This document shows, piece by piece, positions 41,105 through 51,769 of a stretch of DNA of 64,000 nt. The DNA comes from Cytidiella melzeri (Eukaryota > Basidiomycota > Agaricomycetes > Polyporales > Irpicaceae), in the NCBI GenBank assembly GCA_022592445.1, contig JABYQR010000026.1, positions 62,001-126,000 on the forward strand, in the 5' to 3' direction. Below the pieces are notes generated by a model. That model was not told the origin of the DNA. It saw nothing but the letters and a program-made list of their open reading frames with translations, and made no database searches. The translations under genes were made by a program, and so were the position numbers. Position 1 is the first letter of the stretch. Each line of letters opens with the position of its first letter.

Positions 41105-42540
41105 GGACCTTAACATCAAGACAGGTCTCAAATCATCTGGAAAGACGTGTTTCTCAACGGTTTACATCTCCGGCTGCTCACTTCATACAAACATGCCTGC
41201 AATAAAGGCGTTGTGCAATTCAAAAACCGTCAAACTAAAGGTGAGAGCGCGAAGCCATAGTACAGCAATAGCTCATGCTCACCTCGATCTATGTAGGCAT
41301 TCCATGAGAATTTTGTTGATGGCTTCCCGAACGGTGCATTCAGTGCCAAGCTACAGGAACTATTGGTAATAGTAGCAGCCGGTGCCAAGGCCACAACGTG
41401 TATCGAATTGACACATTCTACCGTATCTGACGTCTACGTTTTCTGGCTTGCAACCCTGGCTGAGCTGCACGACATAATCACAGACCCTCATATTCTAATG
41501 CTTAACGGAGTGCGCGAAGACATTCGGCGCATTGCCAATTTTAGATGGAAGGCAATGATGGAACAAGCACCCCGCGATGTATACTACACTGGCTTTATCC
41601 TTGATCCGCATGCGTAAACATTGACTGTTCTAACCCGCCGACGTAGCTCAACTCACATTTTTGATACTAAGGTTATCAAAAATCCGACATTCTTCTTAAG
41701 GCCAATGCCAACCCTCTCGCAATTCCGCCTATAAGGCTTGGTCCTTCACGGCAAGTACCAGCCTCTACCGTGAACCTTCCAGATCCAGTCCGACGAGCAG
41801 GAAGGTTCTTGCTGGATTTGCTATGCATTGAATACAACTACCACAAAGCACCCATTTGCGGACTGAGGGAAGATGTCGCTGTTGAGTTACTAAAGGCCCA
41901 GGTTGGCAAATACTACCGAGGTGAGGCACCATTTGATCGTCCTGTAACACCAGAAGAAGGACCACACGAGTGGTGGGATAAATTGAATCGAAATTGCTCC
42001 GAGGTCACTCAGCCTATTGCGGTACGTACATCTATTGCCATCTCACGAAACATTGGTCGCCTGATCACCTCGCTATGAGCAGCAACTGGCCACATTTGTC
42101 ATGGGTCTCACGCCAAACTCCATGAGCAACAAACGCACAGTGTCGTACTTTACATGGCAGAACTCTCACCTTTGTGGCGCACAGAAGGTTTCCACGCTGG
42201 TTCGTTTGGCCCAGATCCAGCAGTAGGAGAAGAATGAAGATTTGGTGAGTGTTATGACTTGATCCCTCAGCTTTGTACTTATGCGCACGCAGAGCACACG
42301 CAAAGTGAGGCGCCCCACAGTCAGGTTCCGCGACCTCAACTTTGCTCTTTATATGCAACAGAATAGGCCCGCAAGAGATCCTAACCGGGATGTTGGGCAC
42401 AAGGATAAGAGAGCAGACAAAGCTGAGAGCGACAGCTCGGCAGACAGCGAGGGGGAACTCCATTACGACGGGCTCAACAATGAAGATGCAAACAGCGCAA
42501 CAAGGGACTTGTGGGGAGCCAGCCGACCAACCTGACAATA
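41105..42540 (+). pseudogene. hAT transposase remnant 1, 3' segment
   Basis: Continues the gene interrupted by K. An exon ending NSKTVKLK is joined across intron 41241-41296 (GTGAGA...TGTAG) to AFHENFVDGFPNGAF, then THSTVSDVYVFWLATLAELH, REDIRRIANFRWKAMM and VYYTGFILDPHA, the region before the hAT C-terminal domain. Another exon has IPPIRLGPSRQVPAS, RRAGRFLLDLLCIEYNYHK and PEEGPHEWWDKL. After an intron ending CAG near 42085 comes the dimerisation-type block TPNSMSNKRTVSYFTWQNS, AQKVSTLVRLAQIQQ. The tail is acidic (SDSSADSEGELHYDG). A stop after DPHA and shifts between segments show it is decayed. The hAT call is from remembered motif order, not a search. Confidence 0.68.
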
Positions 42541-42959
42541 CAACAGTGAACCAGGCAATAGATTTGTTGTCAGCGACGTGGCTGACCTTCAGTCACTCGC
42601 ACTTCGGAATTTGCTCTCCGATACACCTCTAGTAGTAGCAAAGTCATCTCAGCCAGTCCCAATTATTTGAAGGGGCCCGCCGCGTAGGTTACAAAAGTCT
42701 GACTACACTATGTAGAGCATCCAATAAACCTATGTTGCTTATGTGAGTCAACAACCGGTTATTTACAGTATAGAACTAGCACGAGCAGAATTCATAACTT
42801 TATTAATGTGAAAAACACCTCAAAACAGTTTACCCCCGTGCTGTAATCCATACACAAGTTTCCATGTTGTGTAGCTACCTTCATCACTTGATCTGCCTCT
42901 GCTCTGCACTTCTCAGATACCCATACAAATTTCATAGTGTTGTGTAGCTATCTTTATTG
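42541..42959. other. No recognisable feature
   Basis: Short spacer between two hAT remnants. I see no coding frame or repeat. Confidence 0.5.
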
Positions 42960-44045
42960 CCTGAAGTGCCTCTTACAGACTGCATATTGCTATATTGTCT
43001 CACAGCTTGACAGCACATTGACTATCAGAAGAGAGCTACTACTTGGCCTTGAACTAGAAGTTAGCCCAGAAGAGGAAGATCTGTACCTTTGTGCCTGTAA
43101 TATAGTTTTCAATGAAGCAGAGGATGAGGCTGGAGAAACTGTGTTAGACCGAGAGGTCTCTGAACAGGAGAAGCTACCAGATAACAATGAGCGTAATACT
43201 GACTCAGAGTTGTCTGAGGATGAAATTGTCAGCAGTGATGAGGGCATGAGAGAGGCAGTTACTAGTACTAAGAAGACGTCAGGAAAAGCAAAACAATAAC
43301 CAACTGTTGCTGATAAGGTAAGACACTGTTCCTTGATTACTTGAGCTAATAAAGCGGTCAGCTCCATGCTAATGTGGTACATGTTTTGCAAAGTGAGCCA
43401 TGGCGCAAAAAAATGAATCAGATTATCCAGAAAATGTGCAGCACAGAGCAGCATTATCTTAATCTTATACGTGGTATGCCCATCTGGTGGAACACAACTC
43501 TGGCAGAGATTGAGTAGGCATTCTTCTTCAAAATTTATGTGCATTCTTGGCATTCTCCAGAGAACTTTGACTATGTAGTGATTTTACCCTATGCTATCAC
43601 ATTCTGGGTTAACATACTGGCTGATGGGCTACAAGGCAAGAAAAGAGCAGCAGCTGTTCAGAAGCAAGCCAAGTTATAGATTGACCCAAAGGGTTGCAAT
43701 TTGTAGAGAATCTTGTGGAGATACTAGCAGTCAGTTTCGCTATCATCACTTGTTGTTTGATTGTCTCTCACTTCACCTCAACAGCCATTCAAAACATTCA
43801 CAGGCAGTCTATCACCGAAGAAAGTTCCAACACTTCCACAACTTCTCCCACTCTATAAGCATCTTGAAAACCATCTCAGTAGTTGTCGTCTTCATGCACA
43901 CTTTTCAGCTCCAAATCTGACAAAGGCATTGTCCATGGCACTTGCAAAGCTTGATAAGCATATGCAGATTGTGTTAAAGAGAAAGTTTCCCCTTCTAGCT
44001 GCTGGTAAGTACATATACACTATTAGAAAAGTATTTGAGCAGTAG
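42960..44045 (+). pseudogene. hAT transposase remnant 2 (middle part)
   Basis: An acidic N-terminal stretch (RRELLLGLELEVSPEEEDLY, SDEGMREAVTSTKK) precedes a segment reading GMPIWWNTTLAEIE with a stop right after, equivalent to the RWNST motif of hAT transposases. It is followed by FFFKIYVHSWHSPENFDYVV. After further frame changes comes LPQLLPLYKHLENHLSS, NLTKALSMALAKLDKHMQIV and FPLLAAG with a GTAAGT donor at about 44005. The order matches the hAT catalytic region upstream of the part kept in remnant 1. It is probably a different copy, since it lies downstream of remnant 1. Confidence 0.55.
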
Positions 44046-44203
44046 TGCACGACAATGAGCCTTAGGTGAAGGTGGTGGTCAGACGAAGAGATGGGGATCA
44101 AAATTGGTAGTGTTGCATTGATCAGAGTAAGTCTTATATACGGTAACTACTGGCGCTAAGCGTGCGATCAATGCGGAGTCTCAGTATATTTGAACACTCC
44201 CCT

Positions 44204-45349
44204 TCAAGCATGAACATGAAGTAGTTGATTGAAGTGCTTGAGTTTTTTGAGAGGCAGTGCTTTAGTAAGAGTATCAGCTCGTTCATTGGTAGAAGTTATG
44301 TGGTGAACAGTTATGTACCTTTTAGTTACACAATCACTGATGAAGTTCTTGCAAATGTTGAAGTGTTTAGTACGCTGAGAATGTTGTTTCTCAGGTGAAC
44401 AAACAATCACAATAATAGATGCACTGTCAGTGTACATGTTGACAGGTTTCATAGTACAGTTAAGTGGTTCATCAATGAGGCTCTTCAAGTAGATGGCCTC
44501 GGTAGACGCATGAGCAAGTGCGTACAGTTTGGCTTCAGTGACCAATAGAGTTACTGGTGAATCACACTTACTTGACCAAGAGATAAGCGAGTCATTGTTT
44601 GCGAAGGTGTAGCCCATTATTGGTTTATTGCCGTATGTAGTCATACCATCAGAGTTGGCATAACCTACTAGTGAAGTAGAAGTAGTGTTGGCTTGGCTTC
44701 CTAGAACAAGCCAGTAGTCGCATGTTTGCTTAAGATATAAGTAACACTGTTGAGCTGCAGCGAAGCATTCCTTAGCAGGGTCAGATAGATAACGTGCAAG
44801 TTGACCAGTGCAGTAAGCAACATTTGGTCGAGTATAGTCGGCAACATAGCGTAAGCCACCAACTAGAGACGTGTAATGATTGATATTGCCAGCGTCCTGA
44901 CGCGGTTCTGTCGAGGCACTGGGGGCTAAGTTGTGCTTGTGTATCATGGGTGTATGGTGAGAGTGTTCATGGTCAAAGTTATATTGCTTAAGGATATTTT
45001 GAATATAATCCTTTTGACAAAGTTTGATAGTGCCTGAGGTTTTATCGTAGGATGTTTCTATGCCAAGCATCCAGTGGATAGAACCACTGTTAGTCACTTT
45101 GAAATGCTGCCTCAGAGTAATCTCAAGTTGTTCAGCAACAACAGAAGTGATAGTACAAAGAGTGATGTCATCAGCATGAACAGCAAGGAGCAGTATGAGT
45201 TTGTTTCCTTGGTAGAGATAGAAGACAGCGTTATCATAGTCAGAATGCTTTAGTCCAAGTTGGAAGGGTATGTTGCATAGCACCTTATACCAACAACACC
45301 TGCCTTGTTTCAGGCTGTAGATAGTTTTCCAAAGTTTCAGTACCCAGCC
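44204..45349 (-). pseudogene. RT and RNase H of copia remnant G
   Basis: Long open frame (44204-45283) with HSDYDNAVFYLYQGNKLILL, LAVHADDITLC (the YVDD box reads HADD), IHWMLGIETSYDKTSGTIKL, GGLRYVADYTRPNVAYCTGQ, and RNase H with SLVGYANSDGMTTYGNKP and TEAKLYALAHASTEAIYL. The C-terminus TLTKALPLKKLKHFNQLL is the usual end of copia pol. It is better preserved than the same part of E. The N-terminal portion is on the far side of the solo LTR. Confidence 0.9.
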
Positions 45350-46105
45350 TGTTGTGGATGGCCCGACTAGCCCTTATTTTTCGCAATTTACCTCTTGTTT
45401 TTATTGTTAAAACTCCAGGCTGCAACCTAGTGGCAACCTTCTCTGCACCAACTACTTGCACGTCTATTAAGCGCCCGTATCACGTGGCTTAGACGCTCTA
45501 CATGGTCACGTTACTAGCTGCTATGTCACACTGGCATGTGACTCAGCTTATGTAAGACCACATGGCTACAACCACATGGCTCAGCCCATAGCTAGGGTTT
45601 GATGTCATAGATAGCACTCACATGGACTCATATTGTTCTTTCGCTATTGTTCTCTTTATGGAAGAATGTTCTCACAGTTGTGTGAATGGAATACAATAGT
45701 TGGTCTCCTTTTAGATAGATTCTCTCACAAGTAGAGGTCTTGGCAAAGTCCAGACAATAGCTATTGTTCTCCTTTAGGTAGTTCTATTGTTCTTCGCTCA
45801 CATGGCTTCTTGCAAAGCCTGCCCTCAACATGGTCTGTGTGCAGGTCCCCGAAGTCTATATATACTGCTGCATGTATGCTCCTAGCCCCCCATCTCGGTC
45901 TCTTGGTCTTTACTGGGCTAGGTAAGCCACCCCCTCCTGTACTATATAGCTGGTAGTACACATACTAACTTGGTCTTTACTGGGCTAGATACTTGAACAA
46001 AGTCTGATAGCTGGTGAGAGCATTGTGCTTCACGCCTGCCACCACCTCCTTGTCGATATCCACTTTGTGTCCCTGTTTGTCACGTCGAGCCCCGTCTCCG
46101 TGTCA
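45350..46105 (+). repeat. Solo LTR of family B, copy 4 (756 bp)
   Basis: TGTTGTGGATGG to CTCCGTGTCA, with duplication CAGCC on both sides (45345-45349, 46106-46110). The self-primer is changed to ATCTCGGTCT, so this copy could no longer self-prime by exact pairing. Confidence 0.93.
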
Positions 46106-46390
46106 CAGCCATTGGGCAGGTTAGGCAGTAAGTCACCAGGTGGTGGGCAAAGGTATAGATATTTGTCTTTGTCAATGTTACCATAGAGATATGCAGACTT
46201 TATATTAAGTTGAGTGATCTCAAAGCGTAGTGAAGCCGCAAGAGTAAGTATGAAGCTTATAGAACTCATGCGAGCAACTGGTGCAAACAAGTTGTTTGAG
46301 TAGTAGTCAATACCGTCGCGTTGGGAGTATCCTTGCGCAACAAGTTTAGATTTCAGTTCAGTGACTTTGCCGTGTTCATACTTGGTTTTA
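46106..46390 (-). pseudogene. RT N-terminal part of copia remnant G
   Basis: FAPVARMSSISFILTLAASL, RFEITQLNIKSAYLYGNI and KYLYLCPPPGDLLPNLPNG; it continues the RT of 44204-45349 across the solo LTR. Truncated by H3. Confidence 0.85.
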
Positions 46391-47087
46391 CGATTCCTGA
46401 AGAATGAAGAAGAATCGTTCCAGTTCGCGCCAGCACATTAATGCTTTTTCAGATGTGACCTTTTTGTCCCCCAAACTGTGGGAATTTGATGGGGTGATAC
46501 ATGCAGTAATAAATTTTGTAACAGTGTGGTGTAATCATTTGATGGTGTTTCATTTGCTTTGTTATTCACTCTACAAATGTGTGTGATGAGCTGAATCTCC
46601 CATCAAAAATCTGTTTTTGTTTTTTGTATTGAACACATGTACATGAATAGACACAAATTTTACATCATCAGATAGTCCTGCCCTTCAGCAACACACAGAC
46701 ATAAAAATCTTCTTGGTTGAACCCAACGTTGGGGATATACAGTCAATGTACTGATAAAAGTTGCTCAGACTCCGTTTGAAACCCCGCTGATCTTTTTCTT
46801 GCAGGTTGTCACATGATTTTTGGCTATCTGGTTTGTATCAATCACATAGTTTGCAAGCGGCTGCCGCCGCATCGGGCCGATTTCCCCTCTCACTGACGGC
46901 AAAACCTGTGATGGTCAGTGGGTGATGCTCTGCCAACTTCACCCCAGAGATAACCCTGATTTAGAGAATTTGGACCTTCCAAATGTTCCAACCCTGTGAA
47001 ATGTGCATTTGTCAACCACTTCGCAATTTCAAGTACACTTGGTCGGCTTGCAGGCTATCTTCTTGTGTTGCATGCATGAATCAGTGG
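46391..47087 (+). repeat. Terminal repeat H, copy 3 (about 700 bp, longest)
   Basis: Begins CGATTCCTGAAGAATGAAGA after TTA (46388-46390). Shares 46391-47087 with the inverse of 54990-55507 (which has an internal deletion), ending near GTTGCATGCATG. The terminus folds, since ACGATTC pairs with GAATCGT across 15 nt. It also gives the empty site of the J3 insertion at 46564/46565. Confidence 0.7.
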
Positions 47088-47293
47088 TTAATTACTCAGT
47101 GGCTGTATTTTTGACGCATCTAGATGGCTGACCTAGAAAGTCTTCGCATTTGCAGTTAAACACATGCTATAGCCAGCAATGTATGTGCAGTTATGGTAAA
47201 TTCTACTTCATTTTGGTCTAAAGCATAGTGTTTGGATGCTAATTTGTCATCTGCTGTGTACAGTTATGAACAACGGTATCTATGTGTATTCTG

Positions 47294-47653
47294 TTAATTA
47301 TCTCTAAATACAGCATTTGCTGAGAAGGTCTCAATATTAGTGAGGAAAGCGTTTGCAGCTGATTTAGTTTGTCGCAGCCATGACTTCCATTCACAGTTGG
47401 ACACCGGGGTTGCTGTTCCTTCAACAATGTCCTTTAATCGTTTCTGAAACCAGTCCTCTGCCTGCTCAGACACACCAAGTATGTCCCCAATTACGCAACC
47501 GACACGGTCCTCCAATGTTGTGACTTCGTAATTCAATTGACTTCTGCACCTTGTGATTTGTCTGGGTTCGCGGTGTTGAAGTTGTACAATATTGCCAACA
47601 ACAGGGTAAACTACCCTGTTGTTGAGATACGGTGAAAGAGGTGGCAAAGTCAA
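47294..47653 (-). CDS. Unknown 119-aa ORF beside repeat H3
   Basis: Contains HREPRQITRCRSQLNYEVTT, AEDWFQKRLKDIVEG and KSWLRQTKSAANAFLTNIET; mostly helical, Trp- and Lys-rich. No family recognised. The sense strand has the same relation to H3 as the 9.2-kb gene has to H1 and the Plavaka-like gene to H4, so it may be another gene fragment linked to an H end. It could be a chance ORF. Confidence 0.35.
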   Translation of the reverse strand: MTLPPLSPYLNNRVVYPVVGNIVQLQHREPRQITRCRSQLNYEVTTLEDRVGCVIGDILGVSEQAEDWFQKRLKDIVEGTATPVSNCEWKSWLRQTKSAANAFLTNIETFSANAVFRDN

Positions 47654-47699
47654 GCAAGGAGAGGTGCACAGTGAGATACCGCAAGTTGATCAGCATGCT

Positions 47700-48055
47700 G
47701 ATCCGATTGCTTAACAGGTCGGCCCGGGCTTGCGGTCTGGTGTTAAGGTTAGGCACCATCAGTCGGCTCCTGGTTCTTGCGCGCTCTCTCTCCCTCCAGC
47801 CCCCGATTTCCGGCCCGGGCTTGCGGTCCAGTGTTAAGGGTAGGCGCCATCAGTGAAGCTTTGACTTGTTGCTTTTGCCCTCTCACTTGCTCTCTCCAGC
47901 CCCCGCATTCTCGGTCTCGGTCTTGCTCTCTCTCTTGCTCTCCCACCTCTCCACAGTTTATGTTGCACGAGAGGGTAGTGTACCCTCTTGTGTAACATCC
48001 TTTTCTTGCCCTCTCACTTGCTCTCTCCAGCCCCCGCCTTCTCAATCTCTGTCTT

Positions 48056-48104
<49 letters not shown>

Positions 48105-48180
48105 CTCGCTTCCCCCCCTCTCCATGGCTTATGTTGCACGAGAGGGTAGTGTACCCTCTTGTGTAGTGTACCGTGTTTAT
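47700..48180. repeat. Duplicated pyrimidine-rich tract with (CT)n microsatellite
   Basis: Two copies of GGCCCGGGCTTGCGGTC (about 47720, 47812), two of CTCACTTGCTCTCTCCAGCC (about 47881, 48015), and two of GTTGCACGAGAGGGTAGTG (about 47962, 48133). A (CT)n run of about 45 bp lies near 48057-48101. Confidence 0.8.
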
Positions 48181-48222
48181 CTTTTTTTGTCTTACCCTCT
48201 CTCCTGTTTGCAACTCGACACA

Positions 48223-48429
48223 GATGAACTGTGCGACTAATTCCTCACCACTCACATTCCCTCTCAACCGCTCACTGCACGCCAATATCACCTACAACAA
48301 CAAATTTGCCGCTATCTTCTCTGCCATTGGCCTGTTCTGCCAACCACAACTGCTTGATCTGATGAAACTCGATCTGAGCATGACGTGGGAGCAAGCACAA
48401 TTGTGTCGTTCTCGAGTTGTATTGTTGTA
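48223..48429 (+). CDS. Short ORF of unknown function next to D2
   Basis: 68 codons from ATG 48223, MNCATNSSPLTFPLN ... FAAIFSAIGLFCQPQLLDLM. The insertion point of D2 lies 7 bp after its stop. No family recognised; it may be an exon fragment or chance. Confidence 0.25.
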
Positions 48430-48436
48430 AAGGCGC

Positions 48437-49148
48437 TGATACGCCCGGAAATCGGCTAGGCGCGGAGACCCGGCAGCAGCCCGCCATTTGCGCGGCCTGC
48501 GTCATCCTGAGCGGCAAGTCCCTCCACTTTCCCAGCGTCACGGGCACGAGGAGTTCGCCGAGGTCACGAGGAGTCCGCCGAGGATCCGAGTACTTGACAA
48601 GGAGCAACGCGCCGGAAACATCTGAGGCCGAGGAATAGCACCGAACTCTGACTCACAGACACGCCCCTTTTGCATCGGAGCATGGGCCGGCCAGCCACCA
48701 AGAGTTTCGGACGCGGGTCGGACCAACGGTAGAAGAAACTTGACGCGCGAACCCCGTTTCAGGAAGACCCCTATCACGCCACGCTGTGCAACTCCTGGAC
48801 AGTGCCTCATCACCTGCTCGCAACGGTTGGCGCCTCTTCAGCGCAAGGGCGCGCGCCGCTACTCCGAGTCGACCAACGCTGTGTCCCGCCGGGCGTCGAC
48901 TCGCTGGACATTTTGCCTCCGCAGACGGAAGTATTCTGCCACCCTGTTTCCTCGCTCTTGCGTTTGGGCTTAGGACATAGAAGGAAAGGTTTAGGAGAGG
49001 GTCTTTAGGGTATATATAAAGGTGTTGTTTGTACTGCGTAAAAATCAATCAATCCCCACCCCAGTTTCCAGAGTTCACTTTACGCTTTGCGTTTGCGTCG
49101 AGGGAGTCTCTTCGCGTCCATAGCTGTAGCTTCTTCTGCGTTGCCTCA
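48437..49148 (+). mobile_element. Element D2, truncated (first about 710 bp)
   Basis: Starts TGATACGCCCGG after GCGC (48433-48436) and follows D1 and D3 through the TATA box and the CTGCGTT stretch. It breaks off at about 49148, shortly before the ORF, where the Galpha pseudogene begins. The 3' end and right duplication are missing. Confidence 0.85.
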
Positions 49149-49149
49149 T

Positions 49150-50380
49150 TATGGTCAAATTTTGTCAGACAGGGCATCTCTGATTTACACATACCTTCAA
49201 TTGCAGCCATGATAACTCGAAGCATGGCAGTGTCTGTGGCGGTGGTGATGCTTTGGAAGGATATGTCAGTAGAGCGGACCGCAGCCGTTGATATGAGCGG
49301 CGGTCGCAGAACATTGGACACCCCAGGTCAGAGAACAGACGCACTGAATGTATATCTCACGCTCCTTCTGATTCACTTTCTGCGCAAGTCTTGCAAAATG
49401 TTTCCTAAAGTAATCACAACTGGCGCAAACGTCATTCGCCTCACCGTCAAAGTCCTGTAAAGAGCACACACGAGTCAGTCACTCTGTCTCCCAGGAGCGC
49501 ATGCCTCCCCACGACTGCGACGTACAGGGAAGAAGTTCTTAATGTCAGACTGTGGTATTTTTTCTGGAACAGATCATCCTTATTGAGGAACAAAATCTGT
49601 TGAAGAAGGAAACAGTTCAGTAACCTAATAGTCAGGAATGCACGGAATATAAATACAATCGACGTCTGTTTAAACCACTGTGAATGGCATATTGAGTCCC
49701 AGATGGTCATTGTGTCTTGCATTTGGTTTTGTAGGTACCAATTAATCAGCTGACGGCAAGACAAGCCGAACCAGTTTGGGCACTCACCGCGTCCTTGTCC
49801 TCAATTAGACATTGATCGTCTCAAGCTGACCAAAAACAGAATACTTGTCACGTCCTGGAAGCAGTGGATCCACTTCCGCCGCTCACTCTTCTGCCCGACA
49901 ACGTCGACTATGAGCATCTCGTTCTCTCGTAAGTTGAAGACCGTCTCTGTGATGCCTATTGTCCGTGTGCGGGTGTGGACAATATCTTGCTCGATTGGCA
50001 CATAGAACTGATCAAACAGTCGGTCGAGATCACCAAAGAAATAGCTCAAGCTATGAAAGAAACAACGTCAATATGTACTCGCCAGCATAGAGGCACGATA
50101 TGATACATACTTGTCTGGAAGAGCGGCCTCGTTCCCTTGTTCCCAGCACTTTTGCATGCTCGGGTCTTCCCACAACCGCCGTAGAGGTTCTAGGTACTCC
50201 TCTGGGAATGGCTGTCCGTCTCGAATATCCTGCACCTCTCCATCAACTCAATGTACTGCAGGTTGTCGTCCGAAACTTCCAAGTCTATGTTGACCATGGC
50301 GTCAAGGAGGTACTTGAGACCGTGTGTGAGGTTGTTACCATGATGTTTGTGTATGTGCTGGGTATCTGAGCAGCCGGGGG
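49150..50380 (-). pseudogene. Heterotrimeric G-protein alpha subunit, 5'-truncated pseudogene
   Basis: Galpha binds GTP and signals from receptors at the plasma membrane. Reading right to left: NLTHGLKYLLDAM and DNLQYIEL, a one-base shift, then DIRDGQPFPEEYLEPLRRLW and WEQGNEAALPD. A 60-bp intron (50051-50110) joins in frame to NLSYFFGDLDRLF, RTRTIGITETVFNL (switch I), MLIVDVVGQKSERRKWIHCF (switch II; the usual DVGGQ reads DVVGQ) and QDVTSILFLVSL. Then DDQCLIEDKDA, an intron whose acceptor AG is lost, and NQMQDTMTIWDSICHSQWF. An intron leads to ILFLNKDDLFQKK, with one A missing from the A run, then EANDVCASCDYFRKHFARLA, and after an intron TATDTAMLRVIMAAIEG (the TCAT-type guanine-binding motif). 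The last exon is cut off at D2 and no P-loop exon is seen upstream. With frameshifts, a lost splice site and missing ends, this is a dead fragment. Confidence 0.88.
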
Positions 50381-51601
50381 AGAGAGTGAGGATGGCGGTT
50401 GGGGGCAAGAGCAAGAGCGCCGAGGACACGGAAGGGAAGTGTAAAGGGGGTCAATCCACCACATGTGAAGTTGAAGTGAACTTATGAAAAAACCCAAATG
50501 CCGCATCGTACAAACAAATACCCCTGCGTGTATAGAACAATAGGAACGAACATGTACTCACCCGTTCTGTCATTTCAAGACCAAGTGCAAAGCCGACCTT
50601 GAGGATTGATGTGTGCAACAATATAGGGGTGAGAGCGGTCATGCGTATGGAGGTGAGCTGACGCATGAGACAGCATCCGTCTTATCCTTCGATATGTCTC
50701 CCTCAAATGAAGCAATGGATCGCAATTCTCGCTGATGCGGCTCCTGCTCGATTGGCATCTCATGCTGGGCTTTGAGTGTATTTCTCTCATTTTTCTTGTC
50801 GGCTGTGACCTGATGTCTTGTTTTCTAGTGCTGTCCAAGCCCCACGTTGGTCACTCTGTTCACCACCTGACACGTAGTGGCTTTGGTTGTCAACACTTAC
50901 AGGACTGAAGGTAGCATATTCAAGTGATTTGTTTCAGTTGAAACGGCCGCTGTCATTGCTGATAGAGTCACCAGCAGCTTGTCCAAAGGTGTAGCTCTGC
51001 ATACTGATGAGACAGGATTGTTCAAGAGCTTGCCATGCTCTATCGCTTTGGTTGCCGCAGGTACCTCTCCAATGGGACTTTGTATAGCATGTCATTTATT
51101 TAGTATCCGCCCTGTACATCGACAGCTACTGTAGTAATCAATACAGTGCCGCGGTGTGCGTAGGAATTGATTTTATGAGATCAGTGGATATGCCAGGTAT
51201 AATCAGTGGTAAAACCTGTGATGCATGCAGTGGTTCTACCTGTGAAGAATGACGGAGTTTCCATTGATTATTGAGTGGTACTACCAACGGGAAGAGCTGA
51301 AATTGATGTTTGTAATGACTGGATTTACTACTGCATGAGCTTGGAAACCCCTACGGTTTTCAGTGGGAGTACCAGTGATTTTTGCAGGATCAATACAGCT
51401 TCCAATGCCCGTGAATTGCGCAGAAATGCTACAAAATATCAGTGGAAAACACGGTGAATACTAGTGGAAAAATGATCAAAATCAGTGGGTTCAAGCGGAA
51501 ATGGAATCAGCGGTATTTCCGATTGTTATTGTAGGAATACCCTACGATTTTGTATTGGTTTTGGCACTGATTTGAGCTGGATTCACTTCCGACAGTGAAT
51601 G
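50381..51601. other. Unassigned DNA
   Basis: Upstream side of the Galpha remnant. Minus-strand frames at 50451-50838 do not show the Galpha P-loop. 51100-51580 has loosely repeated AGTGGTA and AACCTGTGATG words. Nothing else recognised. Confidence 0.4.
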
Positions 51602-51751
51602 TCCTTATGCGCCACAAAGCGCAACTCGGTGCTGACAGGCCAGAGCTTACGTCCTCTTTCGATAATGACGCGCAGAAACGCGCGTCTTGTTCAAAAGAGG
51701 ACGTAAGTTTTTGCCTGTCAGCACCAAGTTGCACTTTGTGGCGCATGAGGA
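51602..51751. repeat. Hairpin MITE, copy P2 (150 bp)
   Basis: Inverted repeat over nearly its full length. Arms begin TCCTTATGCGCCACAAAG and end with the complement, CTTTGTGGCGCATGAGGA. Inner arms GAGGACGTAAG/CTTACGTCCTC face a GACGCGC/GCGCGTC centre. P1 at 8837-8924 is its reverse complement. No coding capacity. The transcript would form a long hairpin. Confidence 0.75.
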
Positions 51752-51769
51752 TATACCAACTTACCGCGC

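Larger units (their letters stand above)
44047..46390 (-). mobile_element. Ty1/copia remnant G (LTR, RT, RNase H only)
   Basis: Related to element E. The left end has an LTR-like stretch ending TTTGAACA at 44196, next to the same CTCCCCTTC purine-tract complement. The RT/RNase H coding is split by a solo LTR-B (45350-46105). The remnant stops at 46390, where repeat H3 begins. Gag, protease and integrase are absent. The LTR left boundary is uncertain because there is no second LTR. Confidence 0.85.

Noticed and set aside
50890..50910. CAACACTTACAGGAC, identical to the end of LTR-K plus its flank
   Set aside because: Only 15 bp match and the preceding 100 bp do not resemble LTR-K; probably chance.
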